In this document: positions 11,770-23,929 of the stretch, piece after piece
Numbering within the stretch: position 1 is the stretch's first letter
Layout: every line of letters starts with the position of its first letter
NCBI GenBank assembly: GCA_001592805.2
Contig: CP051140.1
Location: 807,501-871,500 of the forward strand
Origin: Peltaster fructicola
Lineage: Eukaryota; Ascomycota; Dothideomycetes
Length of the DNA: 64,000 bases
Direction of reading: 5' to 3'
The notes under the pieces: generated by a model
Databases searched by the model: none
Told to the model about the DNA's origin: nothing
What the model saw: the letters and a program-made list of their open reading frames with translations, nothing else
Position numbers and translations under genes: made by a program

Positions 11770-13966
11770 CCAGCTCAGAAATATCCTCCTCCTCCCTACA
11801 TAGTACCTTCAGCAACCGGCAAAGTGGATTCCTCACCTAGGTCGATTTCTTCGACCTTCAAGTCCCGTGCGCAGTCTCGCCTGGCATCCTTGGGCTGGAA
11901 TCGTTCTCGAGGAAGTGTACACCAGAAGCCTTCTCAGCAAAAGGAGTGTCTACAACCTCAGTCACGCAGCGTCTCCCAGTCGCGCGAGACATCGCCGCAC
12001 AGTCCCGCGCTATCACCAGTCTCGTCGTCGGATGCCAGCATTGAGCACAGCAACGAGAGCAGTGAGACATCGACACTCACAAACTCATCGTTTGAGACGG
12101 GCGGCTCAGATATTTCTTCGAACATCAAGTCTGATAAAGAGGTAGCGCAGCAGCAGTGCGACACCACAGAAGAGCACGCCAAATTGATCCTCAACAAAGG
12201 ACAAGCACACATGATGCATCAGACCTCGAGCAGGCTGCTGCGAATGACCGGAGATGACAGGCCTTTCACCAAGGTATGTCTCAGTCACTGTTACACTGAC
12301 CCTCTTCCGTAACACAGACATTCCATGTCTACCTCCATATCCTCTCACGTCTTCAGCATTGCCTTTCCCTTACCACACAGTCTACCATTATACCTCACAA
12401 ATGCCTGCACTATTCGCAAATGATACAGCACGCATCAACATCAAGCGCACCGACGATGACGAAATGCTTATTGGTCCACAGGACTTCAAGGATCTGTTTT
12501 CCACCCTCGTCGTCAGCCTCCCACTCTCAACACACCGAGTCCGCTTCTCACGCATCGAACACACATTCACAACAGAAGAGGCAATAACAAACCTCGGCTC
12601 TCTCAAGTTCTCGCAGTCGAATCGAATGCCTGATCCCAAAGATCCTTCCCGCATAGTCACAACCACGACCACAACGACGTTCTCAATGGCGAAGGAGATG
12701 GCACGATCTGTATGTCAACGCTTCTTCGATGCGCGGCTTGTGGAGGCAGTGGATGGAAGAACATCAGATTTCTCGTCTAGAAGCACGGTGTGGCAGCTCA
12801 CTCCAAAAGGTATGCACATTCTCGGCCGTTTCTGTCAAAGGAATGGCATCCACCAGAGGCATGTCAACGATCTCTTGGAATCTCCACGCAATATGATGCA
12901 ACTCGTTATCCTGGAGCGCGAGGCCGAGACAGACAAGCTCAACCATGATCCAGCCACGATCAACGTACTCTTTCGCAGGTTTGCAGGCGAGACTGGACCT
13001 AACGTCAAGCAAACTAGGAATCACTCGGACTCGGACAGTATTAGTGACTACGCGACTGGCTACATCGGCGTGATAATGACACAGCAGCGACAGCGGGCAG
13101 CAGCAGCAGCAGCAGCAGTAGCACCATCTTACGTCTTCACTGGAAAAGCAGCGTACGACTGGCTCATGGACTGTTGTACAGTCGTTGACAAGCGCGAAGT
13201 GTTCGAGCTTGCCAATCAATTTGTTCAGCACGGTCTCATTGAGCCATTTTCCGAAGACAGGAATGCTAACAACAGTGCCACTGGACGCTTCAATGCCTCG
13301 CGGAATAACAACTACGCAGTGACGGAGAAGGGCAAACGCGTAGCTGGCTGGATCTCAGACCCAAGCGGGAGCGTCGATGGCGATGCCACCACTCAGCAGC
13401 GTGTGCCAGCCGGCGTAGTTCGAGACTCCAACACAAACCGGATGACAGTCATCATTCGCGATCCTGCTCTTCGACTGCTGTTTAGAGAATACCTGCGCGA
13501 GACACACTGCGAGGAGAACTTGTCCTTCTATGTGGAAGTCAAGGCCTTTTTGGCAGACTATGATTCTGCAAAGCGAGCTTCGGCAGCACCACGACTGGAT
13601 GTCATTCGGGAGACTTTGGCCTCTGCGTATAGTGAGTATAAACGGCTGTCGTCGCAGCTCTTCTGACAATTTTTTTCTCTAGGTCTCTACAATGCCTTCC
13701 TCGCACCAGGGTCTCCATGTGAGCTCAACATCGACCACAGTCTACGCAATGCTCTCGCCGCTCGCATGACTAGAGCAGTCGGTGAAGATCAGCAGATGAT
13801 CCAGAGCCTAGACGAAGTTGCCTCTCTGTTCAGTGCCGCCGAGAACTCTGTTTTCAAGCTTATGGCTTCCGACTCGGTGCCAAAGTTCTCGCGCGAGCCA
13901 AAATATGCAGCAGTCCTCAAGGAACGTAACCTCGAAGGAGTGTTCGCAGCCGTCAGCTTATCCTGA
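11770..13966 (+). CDS. flbA: FlbA/Rgs1-type regulator of G-protein signalling (DEP plus RGS); 5' end unresolved
   Basis: FlbA-type RGS proteins accelerate GTP hydrolysis by a heterotrimeric G-alpha and shift Aspergillus from growth to conidiation. The part from 11824 to 12273 is Ser-rich and ends MMHQTSSRLLRMT...DDRPFTK. From 12482 the order is: DEP-containing region (DFKDLFSTLVVSLPL, NLGSLKFSQSNRMPDPKDP), a second DEP-like segment (TGKAAYDWLMDCCTVVD), then RGS (DPALRLLFREYLRETHCEENL), split by intron 13632-13682 (51 nt). The last exon is 13683-13966. The frame is open from 11770 with no usable ATG, so an upstream exon is needed. Between 12274 and 12481 there is either one 208-nt intron that keeps phase, or a canonical 44-nt intron (12274-12317) followed by coding sequence carrying a one-base loss. 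Confidence 0.85.
13097..13118 (+). repeat. GCA trinucleotide run encoding poly-Ala in flbA
   Basis: Seven GCA units in a row followed by GTAGC, between the two DEP-like parts. It is translated as an Ala run and is a likely length-variable site. Confidence 0.8.
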
Positions 13967-14686
13967 GATCATCCTCATCGACGCAGGTCCGCAACAACAC
14001 TAACGACATCCAATACCTACAATATCCGATTCCACACCCTCTATGCATCTCTCTTCCACCATCGGCATTTTTCGGTTATGCCACACCAGTAGCTCACGGC
14101 TACTTGACGATATTCTCTCAGCATTTCTGCAGCATCTCGTGTGCTGCTCCTAAGTTCACAAAGGAGACTAAAAAGCAGGCGGCGTTACATGGTAATGTGA
14201 CTTCGTCTCTTCTTTATGCATTGCGAATGGCGCTAGTCTTCTGCACATGGCCTTGGACGCTTTCACGTGCTCTCGCAGGATAGCATGTACGGTGTTGAGG
14301 TTGTTCTTCGATACTCAGTTCTGCAGGCTTGCAGACGCGCATAGAAATGGGTGCATTCGAGGTGAAGCTATGATGGAAAGGTCACTGGTAGACGCAGCTC
14401 AATAGAGCCACAAATGCTCCAGTAGTCTATTGTAGCATTATTAATCTCATCAGACGTGATGTACGGTACCTGTTGTCTTCTAGCTGCTTGTCAGCATCTT
14501 ATCAATATCTTGCCCTGCCACATATGAATACGTCCGTGCGCAAGTAAACAACCTGCCTATTTCGCGTGTTTGATTGATTTCGTCTTTCACGTGTCGACAA
14601 TCCTCCCACTCACGGTACACAACGAAGCACACACCCTTCAGAACATGATAACGTGCGGACTCGCATAGACGATATCAAGTACTCTC
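13967..14686. other. Intergenic region flbA-chk1
   Basis: 720 bases with no supported gene: flbA 3' UTR and chk1 promoter. CACGTG motifs at 14264-14269 and 14588-14593; the second lies about 95 bases upstream of the chk1 ATG. Confidence 0.5.
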
Positions 14687-16417
14687 ATGGGCGCACCTCC
14701 TGACGTATGCACCTCGTCGATGGACCAGCCAGCCACGCTAATGTATCGTCACAGTCGCAAGTCGCGCCTCTACCTGTAGACTTACCGTTTCGCCTAGTAT
14801 CGAAGACCATTGGCTCCGGCGCATATGCCTCGTAAGTCGAGATGATTGCGAAAGCGCTTGGAGACTGAGCATTGCAGTATACGGAAAGCGACACCTAAGA
14901 CACAATCCACTCCAGTCATAGCAGTCAAGTTCATCAACAAGGCGCACGCACTGCGTGTTGGTCACCTGCGTCCCAAACAGATCGAGCTCGAGCTCACACT
15001 ACACAAGAGCGTGTCAGGACACGAGAACGTCATCAAATTCATTAGACATGGCTCGGACGCGAGCTGGATATGGATTGCGATGGAGCTTGCAGAAGGAGGC
15101 GATCTCTTTGACAAGATCGAGGCTGACGAAGGAGTGAGCGAGGACGTGGCACATCTGTATTTCTCACAGCTCGTTGCAGCCATAGGATGGTGCCACGGCA
15201 AAGGCGTCGCCCATCGCGACATCAAGCCAGAGAACATGCTGCTCAGTGACAAAGGCAACCTCAAGCTGGCTGACTTTGGTCTTGCGACGCAATTCATACT
15301 GCCTTCTAATGGCGCCAGAAAACAATCACATATGGTGTGCGGCAGTCCTCCGTACATTGCTCCAGAAATCCTCGCCAATGGCTTGAAACGAAAAGCAGAT
15401 CAGGATCAGGCTGGTTACGACCCTGGGAATGCCGATGTCTGGAGTTGTGCAATCGTACTTTTCGTGCTCTTCGCCGGCAATACACCTTGGGATCAGCCAG
15501 ATGTGACCGAAAGCTGGGAGTACAAGGACTATGTCAAGAGCAATGGTCGACCTGAGGACGAATTATGGGATAAGGTGCCCAACGAAGCACTGAGTCTCAT
15601 ACGTGGCATGCTCAGAATCGACCCAGCTGAGCGCATGGGTCTCGCAGATGTTCAGAAGCATCCGTGGTTTACACGCAAGAATCATCTTCAATCTGCCAGA
15701 GGTGAGATCACAGATCCTGTAGCCCTTGCAACGCAGATGCTCGAAAGACTACACATCGATTTCACGAAGCCTATATCGAGAGAGAGACGAAGTCACAATG
15801 CAGATGTCATGGATATCGACCAGCCTAAGCAGCCGGCCGTATGGCAGAAATTTGCTTCCACACAACCTGATACACCAACGACAGAACTCACCTTCGACTG
15901 GGAAGTTCCACCGCGACTCGGTGCTCATAGTGCGTCGCAACCAGTTGGCAGGGACATGCTCGACGTCAGTAATATGGCAGCACTGATGGACAAGCTGGCC
16001 GTGGAGCCGAGCATGTCGCAGTTTGCTCCGACACCTTCTGTGCCGCTCACAGTCACGCAGTATGCTCGAAAATTCAACGACGTCCTCCCGGCGCACTCCC
16101 TGGCTCGTTTCCTGAGCATGTCACCACGCGGCACTCTTGTCACAGCGGTCACTACTGCTCTACATCGGCTCAACATAGCCATCTCGCCGATATCTGATCT
16201 AGCTATACATGCACTCGACAGGACTGTCGCGATACGAGTCAAGGCTACGGATGATCGTAAGCAGCCTGTGCATGGCAACATCTTGATTGAGCGCGTGCAC
16301 GAAGGAGTGCATGAAGTGCGCTTCGTTAAAGCCAAAGGCGACCCCCTAAGCTGGCGACGACTGTTCAAAGACGTTGCCATCCTCTGCAAGGATGTCATTG
16401 TAAAGCGAGACTTCTAA
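14687..16417 (+). CDS. chk1: DNA-damage checkpoint serine/threonine kinase Chk1
   Basis: Chk1 transmits ATR/Rad3 signals and blocks mitotic entry. Three exons: 14687-14704 (18 nt, MGAPPD), 14755-14831, 14878-16417, with introns of 50 and 46 nt that keep phase, giving 544 residues. The kinase domain occupies about residues 20-300: glycine loop IGSGAYAS (spanning intron 2), VAIK-type lysine in IAVKFI, hinge AMELAEGGDLFDKIE, catalytic loop HRDIKPEN, LADFGLA (DFG) and CGSPPYIAPE before the alpha-F helix. RPKQIELELTLHK is the usual Chk1 alpha-C region. The C-terminal KA1-like regulatory part ends LSWRRLFKDVAILCKD. The length and all catalytic residues look normal. The 46-nt intron means that a plain ORF call would miss the glycine loop. 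Confidence 0.93.
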
Positions 16418-17255
16418 CGTAGTACCTGTGCAGTATGATACCGACTGCGTGACACCGGCTCACCGGCACGTCTTTGCATGACGTCCTCAAGCCACGAGTC
16501 CTGTTTCATCTCCGAGGTGAGATCCTCCTTATTGACGCATTGGTGACCTTTCGTAGGATGTGGCATGCAAGTCACCAAGCAAGTCTCGCCCAGGCATCGC
16601 ACATCCCTGTGGGCCCTCTGATCTGGTCTGAACGATATCTGGGTGCTCCATGATGGCCGTCTAGAATGGGTATACGTGCCGTCTGCGGTCTTCGAGAATC
16701 CATGAGCGATCGTCACCAACTCCATCATAGCGGTCGCTGAAAGATCGCGTGATCACTTTCTGCATTCGTCGAACCGCGTACACTGATCGCCATGCAGCAC
16801 AAGGGCTGGCGGGTAGTAGTGTCATCGAAAGACGTGCGGTCGCAAAAGTAGTCCTCAGCGCGGCGATTGTGATTGGTGGTTGCCATGGATCCGTTTTGTT
16901 TACGCAAGCTCAAATCCCTCCGAATCCATGCAAGCATAGCGGCTCACTATCCAACACAAACCTCCAATTGCTCTCGTCAGCCTGTGAAACAGTCCACAGT
17001 ACGTCTCACTTCTTGTACATACACGCGTCCTTGTGAAATTGCACATAGTCCACAAGGAGAACGGCGCAGCACAAACGGCGAAGACTCACACAATCCCTTG
17101 CACTTCGATATCTGGGTCTTTACCGGCGAGTTGGTCACTGGCAGAACTACTTACCAGGATCTCACACTTACGACAGTGTATTGTCAATCCACCAGATGCT
17201 CATGCCGCGTGTTCCGGTCTAGTGACATTCGTCTCCAGCACATTCCACCAACATC
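16418..17255. other. Intergenic region chk1-DUF3405 gene
   Basis: About 840 bases between two plus-strand genes. Overlapping short ORFs only; nothing recognisable beyond expected UTR and promoter sequence. Confidence 0.5.
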
Positions 17256-19654
17256 ATGCCACGAGCATATAGATCATTCTCCGGCTCTCTGATCGATCCG
17301 GAGAAGCAGTATCTGGCATACGACGATGAATCAGACTCAGGCCGAAGTCTGAACTCATCGAGAAGCACGAGTGCTTCACATACACCCATGCTGAGAGAAC
17401 AACTCTCGTCGTCGATGCACAATGTAGCCTGGTCACGCCGCTTTCCGCAACGACGATTCACGCGATACTTCACCTTGGCCATTTCGTCGTCGCTAATACT
17501 GTTCATCTTCTTCCTGGTCAAGGCATCCTGGGTCAGCCAAGCAGAGGTTCAGAATGGTGTTACGCAGCTCGCGGACCCTACTCCTGAGTGGGAGCGGTTT
17601 CCAGTCCTCAAACGATACTTTGGTGGTATCAGGACATTGGTTGATCGTACCGCCAACGAGGTCGAGTATCCATTATCAGAAGACCAGGAGGCCAGCCGTT
17701 TGGAGAAGATAGCAATGGAGCGTAAGCTCAACGACGAGATCAAGTCGAACAACAAGCGAGACGCATGGCAATCTCGTGCCATCCCATTCGATCCATTCGC
17801 CGAACCTGACGCCAATAAGCCCGTCTCGTGCGCAGGTATGGCGGCTAATAGCACCCATATACCACAGCTTCTGAGTTATCGAGGCGTACCAAGCGGCTTT
17901 CCGAACCCAGTCATGGGCAGCTACAATGTGCTTGGCATGCGAGACGACGTCTGCTTCGACAGATTCGGTCGTCTTGGTCCGTATGGTTACGGGTATAGCA
18001 AGGGATATGGTGGCATCAGTGCTGGCATGGATGGCGATACAATTGGCAAAGAGGACGTCTGGAGGGACGGTCTCGAGGTCGATTACAGGGTAGTCAACTG
18101 GGCTGATGCGCAAGAAGACTGCCTCTCTGCCAATGCGCATCGCTTCAAGACCTTTCACAGGACGACTGAGCCGGATCGATGGCTCAACATGGCGAAACGA
18201 GACGAGGATGCTAGCAAGACGACGGAGGCAAACAAGACTACAGATGTAGAGACATCATCACAAAACCAAGGCACACCAACTTCGAGCCCGAGCCCTGCTC
18301 CGATACAAGAAAACCGTCTGCTCCCGAGAACAGCAGTACTTATCAGGACATGGGACAGCTACAAATACGACGAAGAGGACATATTGAACCTCAGAGCACT
18401 GATCAACGAATTGTCGCTCGAATCTGGAGGAGAGTATGAGGTACACTTCCTCGTTCACCTCAAGAATGAAAGTCAGCAAGTCTTTGCCGACGAGCAAACG
18501 TACCAGGATGTGCTGAACGCAGCACTACCCGAAGAGTTTCAGGGCATGGGCACACTATGGAGTGAACAGCAGATGGCGCTCATCTACAGTGGCTTGAAGG
18601 AGATCAACTATTACAATCTACCTGTGCATGGCGTCTACAGAAGCACGTTCATGCCTGTACAATACTTTGCACACAAGCATCCAGAGTACGACTTTATCTG
18701 GAATTGGGAGATGGACATCCGCTACACCGGCCATTTCTACCATCTATTCGACCGAGCATCCAAGTGGTCACGAGAGCAACCACGCAAGGGAGCTCTGGGA
18801 GAGAACGCCGATTCTACGTCCCGGCGAAGCACGGCAGCTTCGAAGACTTCCGACAGACGGTCAGAGTACAGATCGAGCATGGCACAGCATCCAAGACCAG
18901 CATGTATGCCAAGCTACCAGGACTCGATCCATCGTCGAATCGCATGGAAACCCCTGTCTGGGGACCACAGCCGCCTACACAGGATATCCTTGATGGCAGT
19001 CATGATCCAGTGCCCCCAACGACCTACGAACGGGACGACTATCACTGGGGAGTTGGCGAGGATGCTGATCTCATCTCATTCAATCCATTCTTCGATCCAC
19101 AAGGGACTACATGGGGCTTGGCTGGAGACGTCACAGGCTACAACAGCACGATCGAGGACATCCCTCGCCGCGCAGCTATCGGTACTGGAGCACGATTGTC
19201 CCGTCGACTTCTCGATACCATGCATCGCGAGACTGCCATAGATCTGCGAACCATGACATCGGAGATGTGGCCTGCGACATGTGCATTTCACCACGGCTTC
19301 AAGGCGGTGTACGTGCCACATCCTGTCTATGTCGACCGCGCTTGGCCACCAAGCTATCTTGCAGCGGTCATGAACAACGGCAAGAACGGCGCTTCTGGCG
19401 GTGCACATACCAGTGTGTTCGGAGATCGAAAACAGCATAACTTCAAGGGCACGACTTGGTTCTATGATGCGCTCTTCGGAGCGAAGCTGTGGCAACGATG
19501 GCTTGGTTACAAGGTCGAGGAAGACGGCGGTGAAGAGTTCGAAGTGATGAATGAGGGCAGGATGTGTCTGCCTGCCATGCTCTTACATCCTGTGAAGGAG
19601 GTTGAGCTGATCATAGAGCGTGCGAAAGAGACGGTACAAGAGAGCTTCGAATAA
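17256..19654 (+). CDS. DUF3405 family type II membrane protein, with an apparent double indel
   Basis: A fungal family of unknown biochemical role with a luminal domain often thought to be glycosyltransferase-like. A cytosolic N-terminus of about 70 residues precedes one transmembrane helix (YFTLAISSSLILFIFFLV, residues about 74-91). The luminal domain carries the family's conserved AVLIRTWDSYKYDEEDILNL, FIWNWEMDIRYTGHFYHL and, in another frame, RRFYVPAKHGSFEDF and FHHGFKAVYVPHPVY. The frame changes twice within about 20 bases (18788-18806). The intermediate frame reads ELWER, which fits the usual RKxLWERNxRFYVP of the family. No GT-AG pair is present there, so an indel pair is more likely than an intron. 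About 799 residues if continuous. Confidence 0.8.
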
Positions 19655-19953
19655 GCTTACCTTCTGATAGATGTCCGGTTTAGCGATTGCATGGCGGTGG
19701 AGTTGGATCTTCACTTGGCTGTACAGCTCATTACGAATTATGGAATGTATATCTATGTCGAACGTTCCTCGGATGTATGTGTTGCTGTGCCATATCGACC
19801 TCCTCTATCGTTGAGATGCTACCGTTCGTCGTCGTCCTCGGCTAGCTGAAATGTCTACCAGGCGACAGTCTCTTGGTATTCGTCTGCGGTTCTTGGTAAC
19901 GACAACGCCGCCGCTGCTATCTGTTTGGAGCTTTCCCACGATATAGGAAGTTT

Positions 19954-20698
19954 TCATGCAGCCACTACCTCACCTGCATCTGCTTCGGGTTGTACATCGC
20001 CATCTTCGTTGACTTCAGCGTCTAGCCACCAAATCTTGGGTCCAGTACCAGCATGCATCATGCTAGCCTGGATTGAATAGGGGGCTCGTTGTAGGTTAGA
20101 CGCACGGGTTTGCTCTTCAGCAAGGTCGAGCTGTTCCTCTTGGGTTTGTTGTACTTGATTTTCAACCCATTGCTCCATCTCGATTCGCATCAAGCACTTT
20201 TCAGCCTTGTCGAAGTAGTACTCGGTCACTTGTTCAGGATCTTCCTCGTCCTTGTACTTCCAAATGAAGACGCCTTGCTCAGGCTCAAAGACTGTGTTTT
20301 CTGGAAGCACTGACGGAGGTACCTGAATGTCGTCGAAGAACTCTGTAGACATGAAAATGCCATCTTGTGGATCGCAGTTAGTGATAGTGCCCATAATGAT
20401 CTCTCCTTTGAATGGCCTGAAGACTATAAGACGAAAGTCGACATTGACACTGACGAGGCCATCACCGTGGCCGATGAGACCTTCCGAAGACTTGATGAGG
20501 GAATGAAAGCCAACGCAGAGCCCAATCTCGTTGAGGACTTTGTCGGCATACTTGTCGTTGATCCAGTCTTCGATTGCTCGTTCACTGGGTTTCCCGAAGT
20601 CGTGAGGCTTGATCTCAACGACATCTGCAAGTGTGACCTATCATAGCTCAGATTTTGCCGAAGTCAGGGCGAGGTGCTGTACTTACGAGCACATACAT
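19954..20698 (-). CDS. rpc25: RNA polymerase III subunit Rpc25 (Rpb7-like, RPC8)
   Basis: Rpc25 pairs with Rpc17 to form the stalk of Pol III and helps initiation at tRNA and 5S genes. Exon 1 is only 12 nt (20698-20687, MYVL). It joins across a 49-nt intron (20638-20686, GTAAGT...ATAG) to VTLADVVEIKPHDFGKPSERA, phase 0. The Rpb7 N-terminal tip domain (IGLCVGFHSL, SEGLIGHGDGLVSVNVDFRL, IVFRPFKGEII) is followed by the S1/OB domain (DGIFMSTEFFDDIQVPPSVL, FEPEQGVFIWKY) and the conserved end APYSIQASM...GPKIWW. The total is 231 residues, normal for fungi apart from a short acidic tail. The first ATG of the main open frame (20394) is internal. Confidence 0.92.
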
Positions 20699-22391
20699 GT
20701 TCAGGTTGAAGGACTGGATGTATGTGATCAGTCTCTTGTAGGTGTTCTCTGAGACGGCGCATCGTCATGTCGCGAGTTATGCCTGGTACAACCATCGAGT
20801 GAATATTCAGAGCAGCAGGTGGTGGACAACGCCGAATGGTCTGTGCATTTTCGTTCTGTTCTGGTCGACTTCTTCTTGTTGTGCATCAGTCTTCGCAAAT
20901 CGTCCTCGGTGCTCCTGTGTGACGCCGTTGTCTTCATGGATCCAGGTGCCAGTGGCCGCATCACAACACCGTAGGCCAAGCATGCTCAATGAGCATGATG
21001 TGCCCCAAACCTGGCCTGTAGCAGAGCTTGCAAGGCAGCCATGCCGCCAACCGAGACAGAGCATACCATCGATGGGCCTGACTGCACCGCAAAGTCAACG
21101 ATATCTACTGGAGATTGTATGCTGTGCATCACGAACATAACCTAGGCTACTCCGCTACTCCTGATCAGCAAAAGCTCTTTTCAAGTGTATGGCTGACGCA
21201 GAAAGAATCTCTTCGCCGTTCCTGGGACCAATACAAGCACCATCACGCAGTACTTCAAGTACGCTTTGGCATTGATGCTGCTGAGCTCAGCTCAGCCTTA
21301 ACGAGATCTAGTTCTATGTCAGAACATGATATAGAGATGCACACGACCGTACCTTCGAAGTACTCAATGCTAATTTTTGCAACAACTACAGCGATGAAGC
21401 ACAGTCAAAATACATCACACAAAACAATGGGACGGATGACAATCATGAGGCTGTCCTCTACACTGTGTATGGCTGCTCTGAACAAATAATCGTTGCAGCA
21501 GGAAGCTATGGCTGTCTCACTTTCGACAGTCTTTTCCAATCACCTCAAGCATGTAACCCGAGCATGTCTTGTCTGGCTTGCGGAGTGGTTAGACACGCTT
21601 GGGCTGTGCAGATTTCTACGGCTGTCATTGTCCCTGCTCCTCTGCCGATACTATGCAGGAAGGACAATTCTCTCAACTGTTCTGACTCTGCTGCTGAGTG
21701 ATCCCAGACACAATGTCCATAGCCTGGTGACAATGCCTTCGTGTTGAGCTCCCATTTGTTGATCAATACTGTCAATACATCATCGTCGTACTGCCTTTCG
21801 AAGGCTCCTGGCTCATGCAGTGGTCGATGATCTTGATGCTTGCCTTCTCCTCAAGCCTGCATACCGCGAAGAGACCAAACGATCAGAAGTCCTTGAATCC
21901 ATACTTCAGGAGCGCATCTGCTAGCTGCCGGGCGACCCAGGTGATAGCAATGAAAAGAACGGTACGAACATCCTGTCTTAACCCGGACCAAGTGCAGATA
22001 GTGTAGCTAAAACCGACGAGGGCGTAGATGTTGAGCAATGTCAACCAAGGGACGTTGGCAGAAGCAAGAATCCGGCCGCTTCGATAGGCCAAGACTTGAC
22101 ACAGCACTGTCAGCAGAGTGCGTAGCGCTGCTTCGCCGACGCTGGTAATGTTTGGCATCCTTAGAGAGATGCTTGCGTAAGAGCGCCACACTGGTACAAG
22201 ATGGATCGATGAAATCACTGTCGGTTATTCTTTCTGAGTTGTCGGGCAGAGCAGTAAGTAATCCCGACATCAAACAAAGACATACAGCCAATCACGATGA
22301 GCCTAACGTCCTACCCATATACTCTTCCTACCACCTCTGCTGTGATTGAAGGACATCAGAGACTACATCGATGCACTGAGCCATTCCAGAG
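20699..22391. other. Intergenic region rpc25-NUFIP gene
   Basis: 1.7 kb between divergent genes. It holds both promoters and one hydrophobic minus-strand ORF (separate entry). No RNA gene was recognised; one tRNA A-box-like word near 21577 was rejected. Confidence 0.45.
21883..22218 (-). CDS. Possible small membrane protein, unsupported by homology
   Basis: A 111-codon ATG ORF whose product has two or three hydrophobic stretches (LLTVLCQVLAYRSG, WLTLLNIYALVGFSYTIC, VLFIAITWVARQLADALL). I do not recognise the family. The length alone is within chance for this window, so it is listed only because the hydrophobic pattern is unusual. Upstream exons are possible but none is clear. Confidence 0.2.
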   Translation of the reverse strand: MISSIHLVPVWRSYASISLRMPNITSVGEAALRTLLTVLCQVLAYRSGRILASANVPWLTLLNIYALVGFSYTICTWSGLRQDVRTVLFIAITWVARQLADALLKYGFKDF

Positions 22392-23747
22392 ATGAATGGC
22401 TTCACGTTCCCTCCTCCTCCGCCTCCTCCGCCGGCTCGGTCATCCAAGCTACAGGAGGTATCTCAATTGACAGGACCTGAACTTGCTCGTGAGCACCCGG
22501 AAGCATATCGGGGTCAAGGAGCGCCGCGAGGTCGTAGAATCGAACGTGGTGGCCACGATCATGGCTTCCCACAAGGACTACCCCGAGGCGCGCACTTCAA
22601 TCCGAACTTCCAACCCCAGTCACAACGGCGACCTAGGGATGGACACGTTGATGGCAGACAAGGCAGTACGAGAGCTAGTGTCTCAGAACGACAACAACAC
22701 GCACCACAGATACAGACTCAGTCGCATCCAGATAGGACAGCAGCTGGACACAAGCGAAAGCTTGACGCATTGCGCGGACCTCAGCTCGACAGTGGATCGA
22801 GATCAGGTCCTCAAGTCGCTCCAGCTGTGCCACGATTTGGAGCTCCCGTCATTTCCAAGGATGTTAACTTGACTACAACCTCGTCTGCGCCAACAACAAA
22901 CACGTCTGGGCGAAGTCTCTTCGGTATTGGCAATTCACATCCTGAGCTGGCTGACAGCGACTCGAGCAACGACGAGCAGGAGGACGACCTCGACGAAGAG
23001 GCCATGTACGCCCAGCTAGGGACCAAGCTAGTTTTCGAATACGAAGGCAATGTGGTCTCGCTCGCCAATGAGGCAGATCTGGCACAATGGCAGCAGGAAC
23101 GAAAATCACGTTTCCCGACCATACAGCGAGTTGCGGCCAAGGATGCCGAACGTAGACTAATAGGTACAGAGAGAAAGCGGCTGCTTGATGAGGCCTACGC
23201 TCTTGGACGACCGAGCTGGGCACGACGGCCCATGAACCATGGCCAACTCATATTACCGACCACTGTCGACGAGCAGCATGTCAGCAGTGAAGCCATGGGT
23301 GCTGCTGCTTCTTCCACAGTCAGTATTAGCACCGATCTCCTTGGTATGAACCAATATGGAAGCGATGAAGAGGATGATAGCAAGTCCGAAGTTGTTCGAG
23401 GAGACGATAGGAGGACTGCATCTGATGGTAGTGGCGATGAAGCACCAGAAGAAGCCTCGTCGAAACCACCCATTATCGATCCGAGACCTGCTTGTAGATA
23501 CTACTTCAGCACGGGAGCGTGCAAAGCAGGTGATGGATGCAGATTCCGACATGAACCGCGCGTTGGTCAACCGCTTGACAACGTCCAAAATGCGGTGAAG
23601 AAGCAGAGACCTAGAGTGACACGACCAGATGGTTCGAAGAAGAAGGGCATATATCAATTGCTCACGGATCAAGAGAATGAAGCGGCTGACAAGCTGGCAT
23701 TACAGGTCATCAAACATCTTGGTAGTATAGGCTTCTTCGAGGCATGA
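22392..23747 (+). CDS. NUFIP1-like protein with C-terminal CCCH zinc finger
   Basis: A single exon of 451 residues. The N-terminus is a poly-Pro run after MNGFTF, then an Arg/Gly/Gln-rich disordered region. At about residues 228-255 is the NUFIP motif region (LAQWQQERKSRFPTIQRV). At about 376-395 lies a CCCH finger, C-x8-C-x5-C-x3-H, in CRYYFSTGACKAGDGCRFRH. A basic segment and a short helical tail (LALQVIKHLGSIGFFEA) end the protein. NUFIP/Rsa1 proteins act with R2TP-HSP90 in box C/D snoRNP assembly in the nucleus. Fusion of the motif to a CCCH finger is the usual fungal form. An acidic Asp/Glu patch (SDSSNDEQEDDLDEEAM) sits in the middle. Confidence 0.75.
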   Translation: MNGFTFPPPPPPPPARSSKLQEVSQLTGPELAREHPEAYRGQGAPRGRRIERGGHDHGFPQGLPRGAHFNPNFQPQSQRRPRDGHVDGRQGSTRASVSERQQHAPQIQTQSHPDRTAAGHKRKLDALRGPQLDSGSRSGPQVAPAVPRFGAPVISKDVNLTTTSSAPTTNTSGRSLFGIGNSHPELADSDSSNDEQEDDLDEEAMYAQLGTKLVFEYEGNVVSLANEADLAQWQQERKSRFPTIQRVAAKDAERRLIGTERKRLLDEAYALGRPSWARRPMNHGQLILPTTVDEQHVSSEAMGAAASSTVSISTDLLGMNQYGSDEEDDSKSEVVRGDDRRTASDGSGDEAPEEASSKPPIIDPRPACRYYFSTGACKAGDGCRFRHEPRVGQPLDNVQNAVKKQRPRVTRPDGSKKKGIYQLLTDQENEAADKLALQVIKHLGSIGFFEA

Positions 23748-23929
23748 ATCGAAGCATTGTGGTAGTTGTCTCGAATGAAGAGTGAGATGTACGCAAAGAA
23801 TGTCCATGTTGATTCGTATTGTAGCTACGTCCAGGAACTGATGTTAGCGGTTGAGGCGCCGTAGTCGTTAGTCGTCCAATTCCCTCAGCCATGTGACCTT
23901 GTTGTGCTGTCGAATAAGGACCCCTAGCT

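Noticed and set aside
21570-21650. tRNA-like A-box word (GGAGTGGTTAGACACGC)
   Set aside because: No matching T-loop (GTTCGA-type) at the right distance and no acceptor stem pairing.
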